From: Lunularia cruciata
Taxonomy: Eukaryota > Streptophyta > Marchantiopsida > Lunulariales > Lunulariaceae
Length of the DNA stretch: 64,000 nt
Direction: 5' to 3'
Assembly (NCBI GenBank): GCA_948567375.1
Contig: OX419756.1
Location: forward strand, 34,300,333 to 34,364,332
The translations under genes and the position numbers were made by a program. Below the pieces are notes generated by a model. That model was not told where the DNA came from. It worked only from the letters and a program-made list of their open reading frames with translations, and did no database searches. This document shows, in pieces, positions 33,645 to 45,303 of this stretch. The stretch's first letter is position 1; each line of letters begins with the position of its first letter.

Positions 33645-35143
33645 AGGTGCTTAGGAAATCTCTAAGTGAGAGACTCATTGAAGTGGGTGTTTGAGCTGAT
33701 CTGATTGGTGCTTTCTCTAGACTCTATGAGAAAGTGATTGTGAAATTTTCATCTTTGAGCTCTCAAGATGTCCTTAGCACAATGGGTGTGATTCAAGGTT
33801 GCTCTCTATCTCCAACTTTGTTTGGAATCTTCATCGATGATCTAGAGAGTCTACTCATGGAAGCTGGAGCTATTGGTGGACAGGTTGGCCCTTTGATGAT
33901 ATATGCACTCCTTTAAGCAGATGATGTAGTGCTCCTCTCCACAAATCCACAAAGTTTACAGAAGCTGTTGGATTCTCTACTTTGCTTTTGCAATCAAACA
34001 TAGATGGAGGTGAACCTTGCTAAGTCACAGGTGATTGTGGAGGGTTCTAAAGGTGTCACACCTTTCTTTTTCAATGGACAGCAATTGGAGCAGGTTTCTT
34101 CTTATAGTACTTGGGCCTTGAGTTTTCTTATGACTATAGTTGGTCTACTTGTGTGAAGATGAGAATCAATGCAGGCTTTAGAGCTTTGTATTCACTCATG
34201 AATCACTCTACACTTGCTCATCTTACCACATGGGAGTTGAAGAAGGTGTTTTTCAGATCACTTGTGAAGCCGGTGGTTCTCTATGGTACTCAGATTTGGG
34301 GTCCAGGTATTAAGAAGACATGGTGGCAAAAGGTGGAGAAAATTCAGAAATTGTTTTTGTGTGATGAAGTTGGAGTGAGGACTCAAACTCCTTATGTATT
34401 GTTGCTTGCTGAAACTGAGTTTTTGCCTCTTGAGGTTGAAGCTTTGTTCTTGGCTCTCACATATGCCACTAAGGTGAGGTCCATGGAACATGAGAGACTT
34501 CCTTACCAAGCTTTTTGTGCCACTCTATCTATTGGTTGGTATATAGATCTGATTGCATAGGCCACAAGGTGGAATGTTTCATAGCGACATTGGAGATTGG
34601 AGCTTATTGCACTTCAAGAGGTGATCAAGGAGCAGTTCTTTCTACACTTATGGCAGCAACCCGGTACCAAGATGGTGTTCTATCAACAATTTTTAAATCC
34701 TATGTTGGTGTATTGTGAACAAGATTATCTCTTGGCTAGGATTTCTACTTCACTTAGACATGCTATTGCTCAATATAGAACTAGTTCTCATAGACTAGAA
34801 GTAGAGCAAGGGCATTGGCAGCAGATAGAGCACTCCATGCGACTTTGCAAATTTTGTACTATGAGCAAAGTTAAGGATGAGCATCATGTGTTTGTTGATT
34901 GCCCTTGTTACACGTAGATCAGAGTGAAACATCAAATTACTTGTAGTGATTTCTCAACTCTTTTACAAGTTGAAGCTTTGGCATTAAGGAAGTATATGAC
35001 AAAGATTAGTTTACATTGGACCAATTTGTTACAGATTGGTCAGATGCTTTAGGCTTTGGCCTAGGCTCACATTTCATATATTTTGTATTGTATTCCCAGC
35101 CTTTTGACTCTTTGGGTCTTCCAGGCTTTATATTTCATTGTTC
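33645..35143 (+). mobile_element. 5'-truncated LINE (RT to tail), plus strand
   Basis: RT from SLSERLIEVG through motif B (GVIQGCSLSPTLFGIF), a stop within the YADD region (LL*ADDVVL), thumb, C-terminal domain and 3' UTR. The hairpin TTAGGC-TTTG-GCCTAG keeps its stem by a G-U pair. It ends in TTTCATTGTTC at about 35143. Several in-frame stops make it dead. Confidence 0.87.
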
Positions 35144-36652
35144 AAAGAAGGGAGAATTAGGAAAAGTGAAGGAGACTCAACAAGCAGGTTTTATTGCACT
35201 CTTGAGAGACAATAGAACTATGATCACCCAAAGGAAGTTGTCAACTGCCACATAGCAATTCTAGACCCTTAGAGTGTTGTTTTGGAATGTTCATGGTCTC
35301 ACACATACCAAGTATGCCAACGCTAAATGTGTGTGGGATGATGTTGATCTGATTTGATCAATCTTGTGTAGACATGGGAACATGAAGGAAATTCCATTCA
35401 AGACATTGAAGGATTCACTCTTGTTGGTTCAACCTGGAACAAGCAAAGGCAACACAAAGGAATGGGCTTTGGAGGTATTGCTGCTTATGTAAGATTTGGC
35501 TTTGAAAAATCAGTCTCTTTGAAAGGCCAAGATTCAAGTGGACAATACCAATGGTTGAGGATTGGAGCAGTTGCTACACTTTGCTTCCTTGCTGTTTGTT
35601 ACTTTGCTCCATCAATATCACCAATCTATTCAAGTGGAGCTCTTAACACCATGCAACCTTTCCACTCCTTGACAAAGGATGTGTTGGAATTTTAAAGTTA
35701 AGGTGCAGTATTTGTTCTTGGTGATCTCAATGTTAGAATCCAAGCTTCTCAAATTCTTGAGTTTAGTGACCCTAAGAATAACCCTTTCCATAGCTTTATA
35801 GATCATTCTATTGCTTGGTCTTTCTCTTCCAAAGATCTCATATCCAATTCCATGAGTGAGCACTTTTTGAACTTTGGTACCAATTGTAGCTTGAAGATTT
35901 TGAATGACCTTTCTCAATTTCCAAAAACTTGTAAGAGCACATGCTTTGCTTCAGGTGGATCAAGCACTATAGATTATATGCTCACCTCACCCAATGGTAT
36001 ACACTTTATCTCGGATTTTGTTGTTTTAGATCCTCAACCTTAATTTGACCATGCACCTCTATCTTGTGCCATCCTTCTTTCTTGTCTCAATAGAGCCACA
36101 TTACTTATTGACCATGCCTTTAGAAGGAAAATCAGTCTGGATTTTCACAAGCAAGACATGTACCAACAAGCTATCCATGAGAAATTGAGCTCTATGGAGT
36201 GGAGTTTGATTTTCAACAACGTAGTGATCAGTTGGTTGAACTTCTTCAATCTACATCTACTACTTTATTTCCAATTGGTTTTCACTAGAAGAGACTTGGT
36301 CTCCCTTGCAAAAGGTGATATGATGCTGATTGCAAAATGGCGAGGATCAAAGCTATGGATAGGTCTCTTGATCAGATTACACAAAATCAGGCTTTTGTTT
36401 CTTATAGAAAGTTGGTGAAGTGCAAGAAGCAAGCATTTTTGAGACTCAAGGGGGTTGAGTTGAGCATTGAATTGAGGAGCAATCCCAAGGCTTTCTGGAA
36501 AAGGTAACCATCAGATCTACATCTCCATTTCTGGACCTGAATGAGCTTTGTGACTATGTGAAGGATCAATACTTTTTCCCCGATGCTCCAAGCATATCAC
36601 CTTGCCTTGGATCTGCTCTCACTATCTTTGAAGCTGATGTCAAGTACCAATT
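35144..36652 (+). mobile_element. LINE copy from the ORF1 end to pre-RT, 3' truncated
   Basis: It starts in the last ~35 codons of ORF1 (KKGELGKVKETQQAGF). TAG at 35253-35255 is followed by CAA TTC in frame with ORF2, but a second TAG follows two codons on. The endonuclease and linker run to about 36650 with scattered stops, then the sequence switches to a minus-strand leader fragment. Confidence 0.85.
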
Positions 36653-37185
36653 GCAAGTACATATCGATGAAATTCAAAAATTGCTCCACAGAACTCCAAC
36701 TTCAGCAAGCAAGTATTTAAAAGAAAGCCCTTTTACAGGTGTTTCCAATGAGCCCAAGATTGAAACATTTGGACATGGAACCAAAAAGAAACAAGGTGTT
36801 GAAATTTGAGCTCAAACCCTAAAATCTCCCAAAGATGGTAGAATTTGAATCCTCATAACTTTTTGTGTGTATGTGATCTGCAAGCGTACTTGGTGTCAAT
36901 TGAGCTTCCCAAGGTGCTTCTAATACCACAAAAGTCACTCCATTTGGACACCATATGATGAAGATTCAAACTCTCAAATTTAGATCTTCTGTCAGAAATT
37001 TTAATCCCTCATAAGGTTTCGCACAAAGCTCAAAATGATGCAATCTTGGTGGCTATAAAAAGACCTTGGCAAGGCGCTTCAAACAAAACCAGAACTGCAA
37101 CATTTGAACATGTATGTGGTGAGATATGGCTTGTTAAACTTTTGGGCTTCCTCTCCTCTCAAACTTTCGAATCTCCTCTCAAATC
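36653..37185 (-). mobile_element. LINE 5' leader fragment, type I, minus strand
   Basis: The minus strand carries type I leader monomers ending in the leader-start motif (GTTTGAGAGGAGAGGA) near 37150-37170. It is joined to plus-strand ORF2 on the left and to a type II leader on the right. Confidence 0.75.
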
Positions 37186-37812
37186 TATGTGAATCACTCA
37201 TAATCAATCGAGAAGTTTTACTTCCAACACCAAAACTTCAAGATTTTTGAGTAATAATAGCTGTTTTTTTACATCACTTAGTACTTCTAGCTAGGTATTC
37301 AAATAAAGAATTGGAGAAGCTGGTTCTAATGAGATGAGATTCACTTCATTTGGACATGTGAATGTAAAGATATTACATTCCAAATCAGAAGTGCATAAAG
37401 CTAACAAAGGCTGCAAAATTGGGGTACCCAGAGCTCCAAATCTACCCTCTAAACTCTATCAATAAGTTTTCAATGTAAAGGTCTGAGTGAGTTGATTCTA
37501 ATGACACAAAGATAACTTCATTTGGATCATTGAGTACAAAGACACAATGGTTTGAATTTGCACTTCACAATGTTGTGATGTTCAAAGAGTCACAGATTTC
37601 AAACTGTCACAACTTCCTTGTCTGACCTCCAATTGCAACAAATCAAACCTCAATAGAAACCTTGCACAGTGCTTGTTCTATTGCTAGAAAAACCACTTGA
37701 TTTGGACCTTTAAGTACATAGAAATCCTTCTTCACATATGCAGATTTTAACACCAAGTACTTGGAAGTATTACATGAAGCAAATAGTCATATCATTTGTG
37801 TTGGAAATCCAA
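37186..37812 (-). mobile_element. LINE 5' leader fragment, type II, minus strand
   Basis: This matches 31905-32400, the ORF1-proximal part of the type II leader (shared start ATCACTCAYAATCAATC…GAAGTTTTACTT), but no ORF1 remains. Three to four ~180-bp monomers are recognisable. Confidence 0.75.
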
Positions 37813-38325
37813 ATTTTTAGAGTAGTCTCTCTAGATCATCCACGGAAATTCCAAACAAAGTTGGAGATAGAGAGTAGCCTTGAATCACACCTATTGAACA
37901 ATGAACAATGAAATATAAAGCCCGAAAGACCCAAAGAGTCAAAAGGCTAGAAACACAATACAAAACACATGAAATGAGAATATTGTGCTAAGGACATCTT
38001 GAGAGCTCAAAGATGAAAGTCTCACAACCACTTTCTCATAGACTCAATCATATCAATTGAAACACTAACTTCAATGAGTCTCTCACTTAGAGATTTACTA
38101 AGCACCTTATCAAAGGCCTTCCTAAAATCAATAAATGCAACATAGAGAGCTCTCCAAACATCCTTATATTTCCACCACAAAACATGGAGTACCAATAGGT
38201 GGTCCAAAGTACTAAAGCCTGATCTGAAACCAGCTTAAGACTTAGCTCAAACTCTGTACTTTTCAGCCCAAGTACTCAACCTAGACTCCAAAATTCAACC
38301 ATACAACTTGGCAAAGATACTGCCA
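37813..38325 (-). mobile_element. LINE RT fragment interrupted by a minimal LINE insertion
   Basis: The minus strand encodes RT from GRIL/SRLS (38325) through AFIDFRKAFDKV to GVIQG and IDDL (37813). It is split at motif B by an 85-bp 3'-end insertion (37896-37980). Confidence 0.85.
37896..37980 (-). mobile_element. 85-bp minimal LINE insertion with 4-bp TSD
   Basis: This holds only the last 85 bp of the LINE (3' UTR and two TTCATTG tail units), inserted into the RT sequence that elsewhere reads CACACCCATTGTGCTAAGG. TATT flanks both sides (37892-37895 and 37981-37984), consistent with a 4-bp target-site duplication and a severely 5'-truncated target-primed insertion. Confidence 0.85.
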
Positions 38326-39030
38326 ACTAGTATTTGAGGAGAAAAGACCATAATTGGAGAGAAGAGCTAACATGCTACAATTTGGAGATAAATATAGAGA
38401 ATTTGAGTGGATTCTAGGATGGATATCATCAATTGAATCAATGGGGGTAGAATTCATATCCAAGAGCACAAAGTAGGAAATTTGGAGAGTTCTATGAAAC
38501 CTTTTCATGATCTGTCAATGAGGTTGGAGAGAAGACAAAGTGTTTATAGTATTGAGCTCAATAATTATAGTTTTGGTTGATTGAAGTTGGTGCTTTTGGG
38601 ATGTAAGGTGTTGGCAAAGAAATGGTAATCAGGTTTAGAGTTTTGATTACTCCCCAAGTTGTGGTTTGAGTCATCTTATGTAAGTTTTTAGTGTTATTGA
38701 TGGTTCAATTTTCACCTCTGTGCAAAGGTTTCATGTGAATTCCTCAAAAGAAGAAGTTAGAGCCTTGGATCAAGTATACTTGGGTTTGTAAAGCTCACAA
38801 GTTAGCCCAGCTCAAGAATTGATCCATATCTAGAGATAAGGGTTGGATTAGGCCATCAAACTCTATAGAGAGTTAGAAAAGAGCACAATCAGCTATTTTA
38901 GAAAATTTGGTTGGCTTTGGGTCCATGGAGACTGAGAGTTGATGCAATAAGTGTTATTGAAATATTGACATAAGCTCGGTAGAGCAATTCTATCTTCAAT
39001 CATGAATGATTGGAAATTCTCCTATCAGCC
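38326..39030. other. Non-LINE island inside the cluster
   Basis: About 700 bp with no match to any LINE part that I can find and no credible ORF (a 75-codon minus frame overlaps its left edge). It may be original host DNA or another old repeat. Confidence 0.5.
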
Positions 39031-40020
39031 CAAGTGCTCAACCTCGACTCCAAAATTTGACCATAACTTGGCAAAGACACTACCAACAAGTATGGTACGG
39101 TAATTGGTGACAACATCTCTCTGACCAGACTTGTGAATAGGAACTATCTTCTTGAAACACCATCTATTAGGAAAGCCACACTTGATTGCCTCATTCAAAT
39201 GAGAAGTGAGTACTGAAATCAGATGGCTACCGCTCCACTTCAGAATTTCAACACATAGTCCATCAAGGTCTTCAGCCTTACCATTGGCCAACTTCTTCAG
39301 TTGGTGCTTGACATTAGCTTTAGAGATATTGAGAGTAGATCCAAGCCAAGGTGCCATGCTTAGAGCATCTCGGAAAAAGTACACATCTTTCACATAATCA
39401 CAAAGCTTGTTCAAGTCCAGCAATGGAGATGGAGGTCTGATGGTTACCTTCTTCCAAAAAGCCTTTGGATTTCTCCTCAATTTAGTGCTCAACTCAACCC
39501 CCTTGAGCTCAAAAATGCTCGCTTTTTGCACTTCACCAACTTCTTGCATGAAACAATGGCCTGATTTTGTCCAATCTGATCAAGAGACCTATCCATAGCT
39601 TTGATCCTTGCCATTTTTCAATTAGCATCATACCACCTATTGCAAGGAAGACCAAGTCTCTTCTTGTGAGAACCTCTTGGAAACAAAGTCATTGATGTAG
39701 ATTGAAGAAGTGCAACCAACTGATCACTATGTTGTTGAAAATCAGAACTCCACTCCATAGAACTCTATTTCTCTTGGATAGATTGTTGGTACAAATCTCT
39801 CTTGTGAAAATCTAGACAAAGTTTCTCTCTAAAGGCATGGTCAATAGATAATGTGGTTCTATTGAGGCAAGGAAGAAGGATGGTACAAGATAGAGGTGCA
39901 TGGTCAAATTCTGGTTGAGGATTTGAAACAACAAAATCTAAGACAAGGTGGATGTCATGAGCCGAAGTGAGCATATAATCTATGGTGCTTGATCCACCTG
40001 AGGTAAACCATGTGCTTGAT
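39031..40020 (-). mobile_element. LINE ORF2 fragment (endonuclease end to RT start)
   Basis: The minus strand runs from GGSSTIDYMLTSA (about 40018) through SDHAP (here FDHAP), the linker, and the KKIVPIHKSGQRDVVTNYRT start of RT to about 39031. Frames are broken at about 39549 and 39765. Confidence 0.85.
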
Positions 40021-41415
40021 TTTGGTCTTGTTTGAAGCGCCTTGCCAAGAGCTTTCTATGGACACCAAGATTGCACCATTCTGAGCTTTGTGGCAAAAGT
40101 TATGAGTGCTTGAATTTTCTGAGAGAGGTTCAATACTTGAGCGATCGTTTCTTCATCATCAGGACTCCAAATGGAGTGATTTCTGTGGAAATAAATGCGC
40201 CTTGAAGAGCTCTTTTGATTGAGAGCAAGCATGCTGAAAACCCACATTTGTGCAGAGAGTTACAAGGATTCGAATTCTGTTATCTTTGGCAGATTTTAGG
40301 GTTTGGACTATAAATTCGAATGAATGTATCTGTTCCAACACTTGGGCAAATGGAATGATTGGAGTCTCATTGGAAGCACTATGCTGATAGCTGTCTTTCA
40401 AGGTAAATCTTGTCCAGTTTGGAGCAGTACTCAGGGAGATCTGAATTTTTCAATTCTGAGACAATTTTGAGTAGTCCTTGTTATTGTGCGAGAATTTGGA
40501 AGGCTATTTCTCTGTGGTCACAAGTGCAAATCCATTGAAAATTAATGCATCATAATTTGTGAGTTACAAGCTCTCTTTCAAGGCCAAGCTCGCAGCACAT
40601 GGAGGTCTGAGCAAGCAGTGGTGGTAATTCTCATTCTGTCACATCTCGTGCATCTTGGTGTTTGGAGTACCAACTTTTTAGTGCAAGTTCTCCTCACTCA
40701 CAGATTCAATTCAGGTGATTCTTATGTCATAAGAACCACATGGTCATAGGCTTTCTATTGAGTTCATATTTGAAAGATTTGGATATCCAACGCAGATGAT
40801 ATGACCATTTGTTTCACTATAGCACTTGCAACTACTTGGTGTTAAAATCTGCACATGTGAAGGAGGATTTCTCTGTACTTATAGGTCCAAATCAAGTGAT
40901 TTTTTGTGGCAATAGAACGAGCATTGTGCAAGGTTTCTATTGAGGTCTGATTTGTAGAAATTGAAGGTCAGATAAGGAAGTTGTGACAGTTTGAAATCTG
41001 TGACTCTTTGGACATCATAACATTGTGAAGTGCAAATTCAAGCTATTGTATCTTTGTACTCAATGATCCAAATGAAGTGATCTTTGTGTCTTTAGAATCA
41101 GCTCACTCAGACCTTTAGACTGAAAATTGATTGCTACAGGTTATGTCACAGATTAGAAGCTCTAGATAACTCAAATTTTGCAGCCTTTGGTATCTCTGTG
41201 CACTGCCAATTTGAAAGCGAGTATCTTTGCACTCACATATTCAAATGAGATGATTCTTATCTCATTAGAATCAGCTTTTCAAGGTCCTTACTTCAACACC
41301 AGCCTTGTAGTGCTTACAATTGTAAAACAGTAGTGATGCCTACTTGAAAATCCTAAATTTTTGGTGTTGGAAGTAAAACTTCCAGATTGACTGTGAGTGA
41401 TAAGTGATTGTCACA
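40021..41415 (+). repeat. LINE 5' leader built of ~180-bp monomers (type II)
   Basis: The anchor (T)CCAAATG-AGTGATT…CATTAGAA recurs at 40169, 40348, 40528, 40708, 40889, 41070 and 41243. The spacings are 179, 180, 180, 181, 181 and 173 bp. The monomers are diverged but the period is strict. It lies immediately upstream of ORF1. Confidence 0.82.
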
Positions 41416-42163
41416 ATGGAGGAGTCCAAGATGGTGAAAGACATTGCTGATATAGCCATGAAGCAACAAAAATTAGCTGAAATGTATAGGAAAGCAGATG
41501 ATTTCCACAAGGACCTTAGATGCTTCATGGCACCTATGTCCCAGTGCATGAGTACTCTCATGACTGATATGGAATTTGTAAAGGTTGTGATTAGTAGTGT
41601 CAAAGAGTCTTTGAACCTAGTCAACCAAGAGATTCAAGATCTCAAGAAGAGTTCTATCTCTCTGTTAACATCAACCAAGGTGATGGTTGATGCTACCGAG
41701 AAAGTTGCTTCCTTGGGAGCACAAGCCAACGATATTGCTACACAAGGCAGAGGGCTCCAACAGATTGTGGACACATTAGAAGTGAAGATACTTGAGAATT
41801 TTAGGTTTGCCAGCGACTGAGAAGGAAGACACCAAGGCCATAGTGTGTGATTTTATTGCTGATTCTTTGAGAGTCCATGATCCTCAGATTTTGCAAGCAT
41901 ATAGATTGGGACAACAAGGTGCACAACCAAGAAGCATTTTGGTGAGGTTTGGCTCACAAACTCAAAGGAATGCAGTGATGGATAACAAGGCTATACTGAA
42001 GGGGCGGCATATTTGGTTGGACCTTGATCTCACACCTCTCCAATGGCAAGCAAAGAAGGGAGAATTAGCAAAGGTGAAGGAGGCTCAACAAGCAGGTTTT
42101 GTTGCATTCTTGAGAGACAATAGAGCTGTGATCACCCAAAGGAAATTGTCAACTACCGCATAG
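41416..42163 (+). pseudogene. LINE ORF1 with internal deletion
   Basis: The coiled-coil half runs to VDTLEVK; about 90 bp are then missing and the frame shifts near 41790. The RRM-CTD half (RILGLPATEKEDTKA … QAYRLGQQG) continues in a second frame to TAG 42161-42163. Confidence 0.85.
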
Positions 42164-43229
42164 CAATTCCAGACCCTTAGAGTGTTGTTTTGGAATGTTC
42201 ATGGTCTCACACATACCAAGTACTCAAGCGCTAAACCTGTGTGGGAAGATGTTGATCTGATCAATCTTGTGGAGACATGGGAACATGAAGGAAACACCAT
42301 TCAAGACATTAAAGGTTTCATTCTTGTTGGTTCAACTTGGAACAAGCGGAGGCAGCACAGAGGAAGGGGCATTGGAGGTATTGCTACTTACGTCAGATTT
42401 GGTTTTGAAAAATCAGTCTCTTTGATAGACCAAGACTCAAGTGGACAATACCAATGGCTGAGGATTGGAGGAGTTGCTACACCTTGCTTCCTTGCTGTTT
42501 GTTACTTTGCTCCATTGACATCACCAATCTATTCAAGCGGATCTCTCAACACCATGCAGCCTTTCCACTCCTTGACAAAGGGTGTGTTGGAATTTCAAAG
42601 TAAAAGGTGCAGTACTTATTCTTGGTGATTTCAATGCTAGGATCCAAACTTCTCAGATTCTTGAGTTTAGTGACCTTGAGAATGACTCTTTCCATAGCTT
42701 GATAGATCCTTCTAGTGCTTGGTCCCGCTCTTCCAAAGATCTCATATCCAACTCCATGAGTGAGCACTTTTTGAGCTTTGGTACCAATTGTAGCTTGAAG
42801 ATCTTGAATGACCTTTCTCAATTTCCAGAAACTTGTTAGAGCACATGCTTTGCTTCTGGTGGATCCAGCACTGTAGATTATATGCTCACCTCACCCAGTG
42901 ATATACACATTGTCTCAGATTTTGTTGTTTTAGATCCTCAACTTGAATCTGACCATGTACCTTTATCTTGGATAGTATCTTTGCCAAGTTGTACGGTCGA
43001 ATTTTGTAGTCTAGGTTGAGTACTTGGGCTGAAAAGCACAGAATTTGAGCTTAATGCCAAGCGGGTTTCAGATCAGGCTTTAGTACTTTGGATCATCTAT
43101 TGGTACTCCATGTTTTGAGGTGGAAATCCAAAGGTGTTGGGAGAGCTCTCTATGTTGCATTTATTGATTTCAGGAAGGCTTTTGATAAGGTGCTTAGGAA
43201 ATTGCTAAGTGAGAGACTCACTCAAGTTG

Positions 43230-43300
43230 AGCCAAAGGTCGTGGGTTCGAGCCCCCCGGGAGCATTACGCTGCTCGCCAATAGAGTTTTGGAAGGAGCTC
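43230..43300. other. tRNA T-arm-like segment inserted in LINE RT
   Basis: About 65 bp replace RT sequence present in all other copies. They contain GTCGTGGGTTCGAGCCCCCC, which matches the tRNA T-arm/B-box pattern (GGTTCGANNCC). No acceptor stem, D arm or anticodon arm is seen, so this is a tRNA or tRNA-derived SINE fragment, not a tRNA gene. Confidence 0.5.
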
Positions 43301-44520
43301 TCAAGATGTCCCTAGCACGATAGGTGTGATTCGAGGCTGCTCTCTATCTCCAACTCTGTTTGGAATCTTCATCAATGACCTGGAGAGACTACTCATGGAA
43401 GCTGGAGCTATTGGTGTATAGGTTGGCTCTTTGATGATACTTTCACTCCTTTACGTATAGACAGGAGAGAAGAGGAGTTCGAAAAGTTCAAAAGTTTGAG
43501 ACGAGAGGAGTCCTAAAAGTTTGAGAAGCCACATCTCCAGACATACATGTCCAAACGTTGCGGTTTTAGTCTAGTTCAAAGTCCCTTGCCAAGACCTTTC
43601 CATAGCCACCAAGATTGTATCATTTTGAGCTTTGTGCGAAACGTTATGAGTGATTGAAATTTCTGACACAAGAGCTAGACTTGAGAAATCGAATCTTCAT
43701 CATATGGTATCCAAATGGAGTGATTTTTAAGGCATTGGAAGCGCCTCTAGAAGATCTTTTGATTGATACTAGGCTCGCTTGTAGAGCACATACACAAAAA
43801 AAGTTATGAAGATTCGAATTCTGCCATCTCTCGGGGATTTTAGGGTTTGAGCTCAATTTTCAACACCTTGTAACTTTTTGGTTCCATGTCCAAATCTTTC
43901 AATCTTGGTTTCATTGGAAACAGCTGTGAAAGGGCTTTCTTTTGAATACCTGCTTGCTGAAGTTGGAGTTCCATGGAAAAATTTTTGAAATTCATCAATC
44001 TGTGTTCTCGTGCGGTTAGTGGTGCTCAAATCTGCAACTTTCAGAGCTTGGAACTTTGGACTCACATCTTCAAATGAGGTGATCTTGGTCTTATTAGAAG
44101 CATCTTGTCAAGAGATATTGATTGAAGTTGATTTCATAGAATTTGAAGCTTTGTGCTTGAAGTTATGAGCATTTGAATTCTGTGATTCAATGAGGTTTAG
44201 AACTTTATCATAGATAACTCTAGAGACCATAACTTCATGTCTATTGGCTCAAATGAGTTCATTTTTGATTCATTGGATAAAATTTCTCAAGAGCTTTTGA
44301 TTGAGTCATCAGTTGTAGATTTTGAAGTACTGTAGTCAAGGTTATGAATTTTCAAAATCTGTAAGATTTCAAAATTTTCATGTAGGAAAAACTCAAATTC
44401 AAAAGTTTGTTACTTTTGATTTACAAGTCCAAAGGAGTAGATTTTTGGTTCATGAGAAAAAGTAATTGTAGAGCTATTGGTGTTCACAGAGCCTGAGTGA
44501 ACCAGAGGATACATTCTCAG

Positions 44521-45303
44521 CTTGCTGAAATGTATAGAAAAGCAAATGACTTCCACAAGGAACTCAAGACCTTTTTTGCCCCCATGTCTCAATGCATGAA
44601 CACTCTTATGGCAGATTTGCAAACCGTAAGAGCTGATGTCTTGATTGTGAAAGAATCTCTCAATTCAATCACCGTAGATATCCAAGAACTCAAGAAGAGT
44701 AGCATTTTGATGTTAGATTCCACCAAGGGTATGGTGGATGCTACAGAGAAGGTTGCTTCCTTGGGAGCGCAAGCCACCAACATTGCTTCAAAAAATGGAG
44801 GGCTGCAAGAGATGGTTGACACATTAGAGGTCAAGATGAAGTCATATGCCAAAGCTACGAAGGTGGCTCAAATCTCTTACTTGCAAGAGCATGAGGTTGA
44901 GAAGGAGAACCAGTTGGTCAGAATGAAGAACTTGAGGATTTCAAGTTTGCCAGAGACTGAGAAGGAAGACACCAAGGCCATAGTGTGTGAGTTTATTGTT
45001 GATTCTTTGAGAGTCCATGATCCTCAGATTTTGCAAGCATATAGATTGGGACAACAAGGTGCACAACCAAGAAGCATTTTGGTGAGGTTTGGCTCAGAAA
45101 CTCAAAGGAATGCAGTGATGGGGAACAAAGCTATACTAAAGGGGCGGCGTATCTGGTTGGACCCTGATCTCACACTTCTCCAATGGCAAGCAAAGAAGGG
45201 AGAATTAGCAAAGGTGAAGGAGGCTCAACAAGCAGGTTTTGTTGCATTCTTGAGAGATAATAGAGCTGTGATTACTCAAAAGAAATTGCCAGCTATTGCA
45301 TAG
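44521..45303 (+). pseudogene. LINE ORF1, 5' deleted but otherwise open
   Basis: It is open from the leader junction through LAEMYRKANDFHKELKTFFA to the TAG at 45301-45303. Coiled coil, RRM core (RMKNLRISSLPETEKEDTKA) and C-terminal domain are all present; only the first ~20 codons with the ATG are lost to a deletion. Confidence 0.85.

Larger units (their letters stand above)
40021..43450 (+). mobile_element. LINE copy with type II leader, ORF1, endonuclease and partial RT
   Basis: The leader is 40021-41415, ORF1 starts at ATG 41416 (MEESKMVKDIADIAMKQQ), and TAG at 42161-42163 precedes ORF2. ORF2 endonuclease runs to about 42965, a deletion jumps into RT at 42970, and RT continues to 43450 with a foreign ~65-bp segment at 43230-43300. 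There is no 3' UTR or tail; the next copy's leader follows. Confidence 0.87.

Noticed and set aside
41404-41418. ORF1 start at 41404, and ORF2 starts at 45322 and 25957
   Set aside because: These are GTG or TTG codons. The real ORF1 ATG is 41416, and ORF2 has no ATG at all, which is part of the readthrough argument.
43230-43300. Complete tRNA gene at the GGTTCGAGCCC motif
   Set aside because: Only a T-arm-like part is present; upstream sequence is LINE RT, not a D or anticodon arm.
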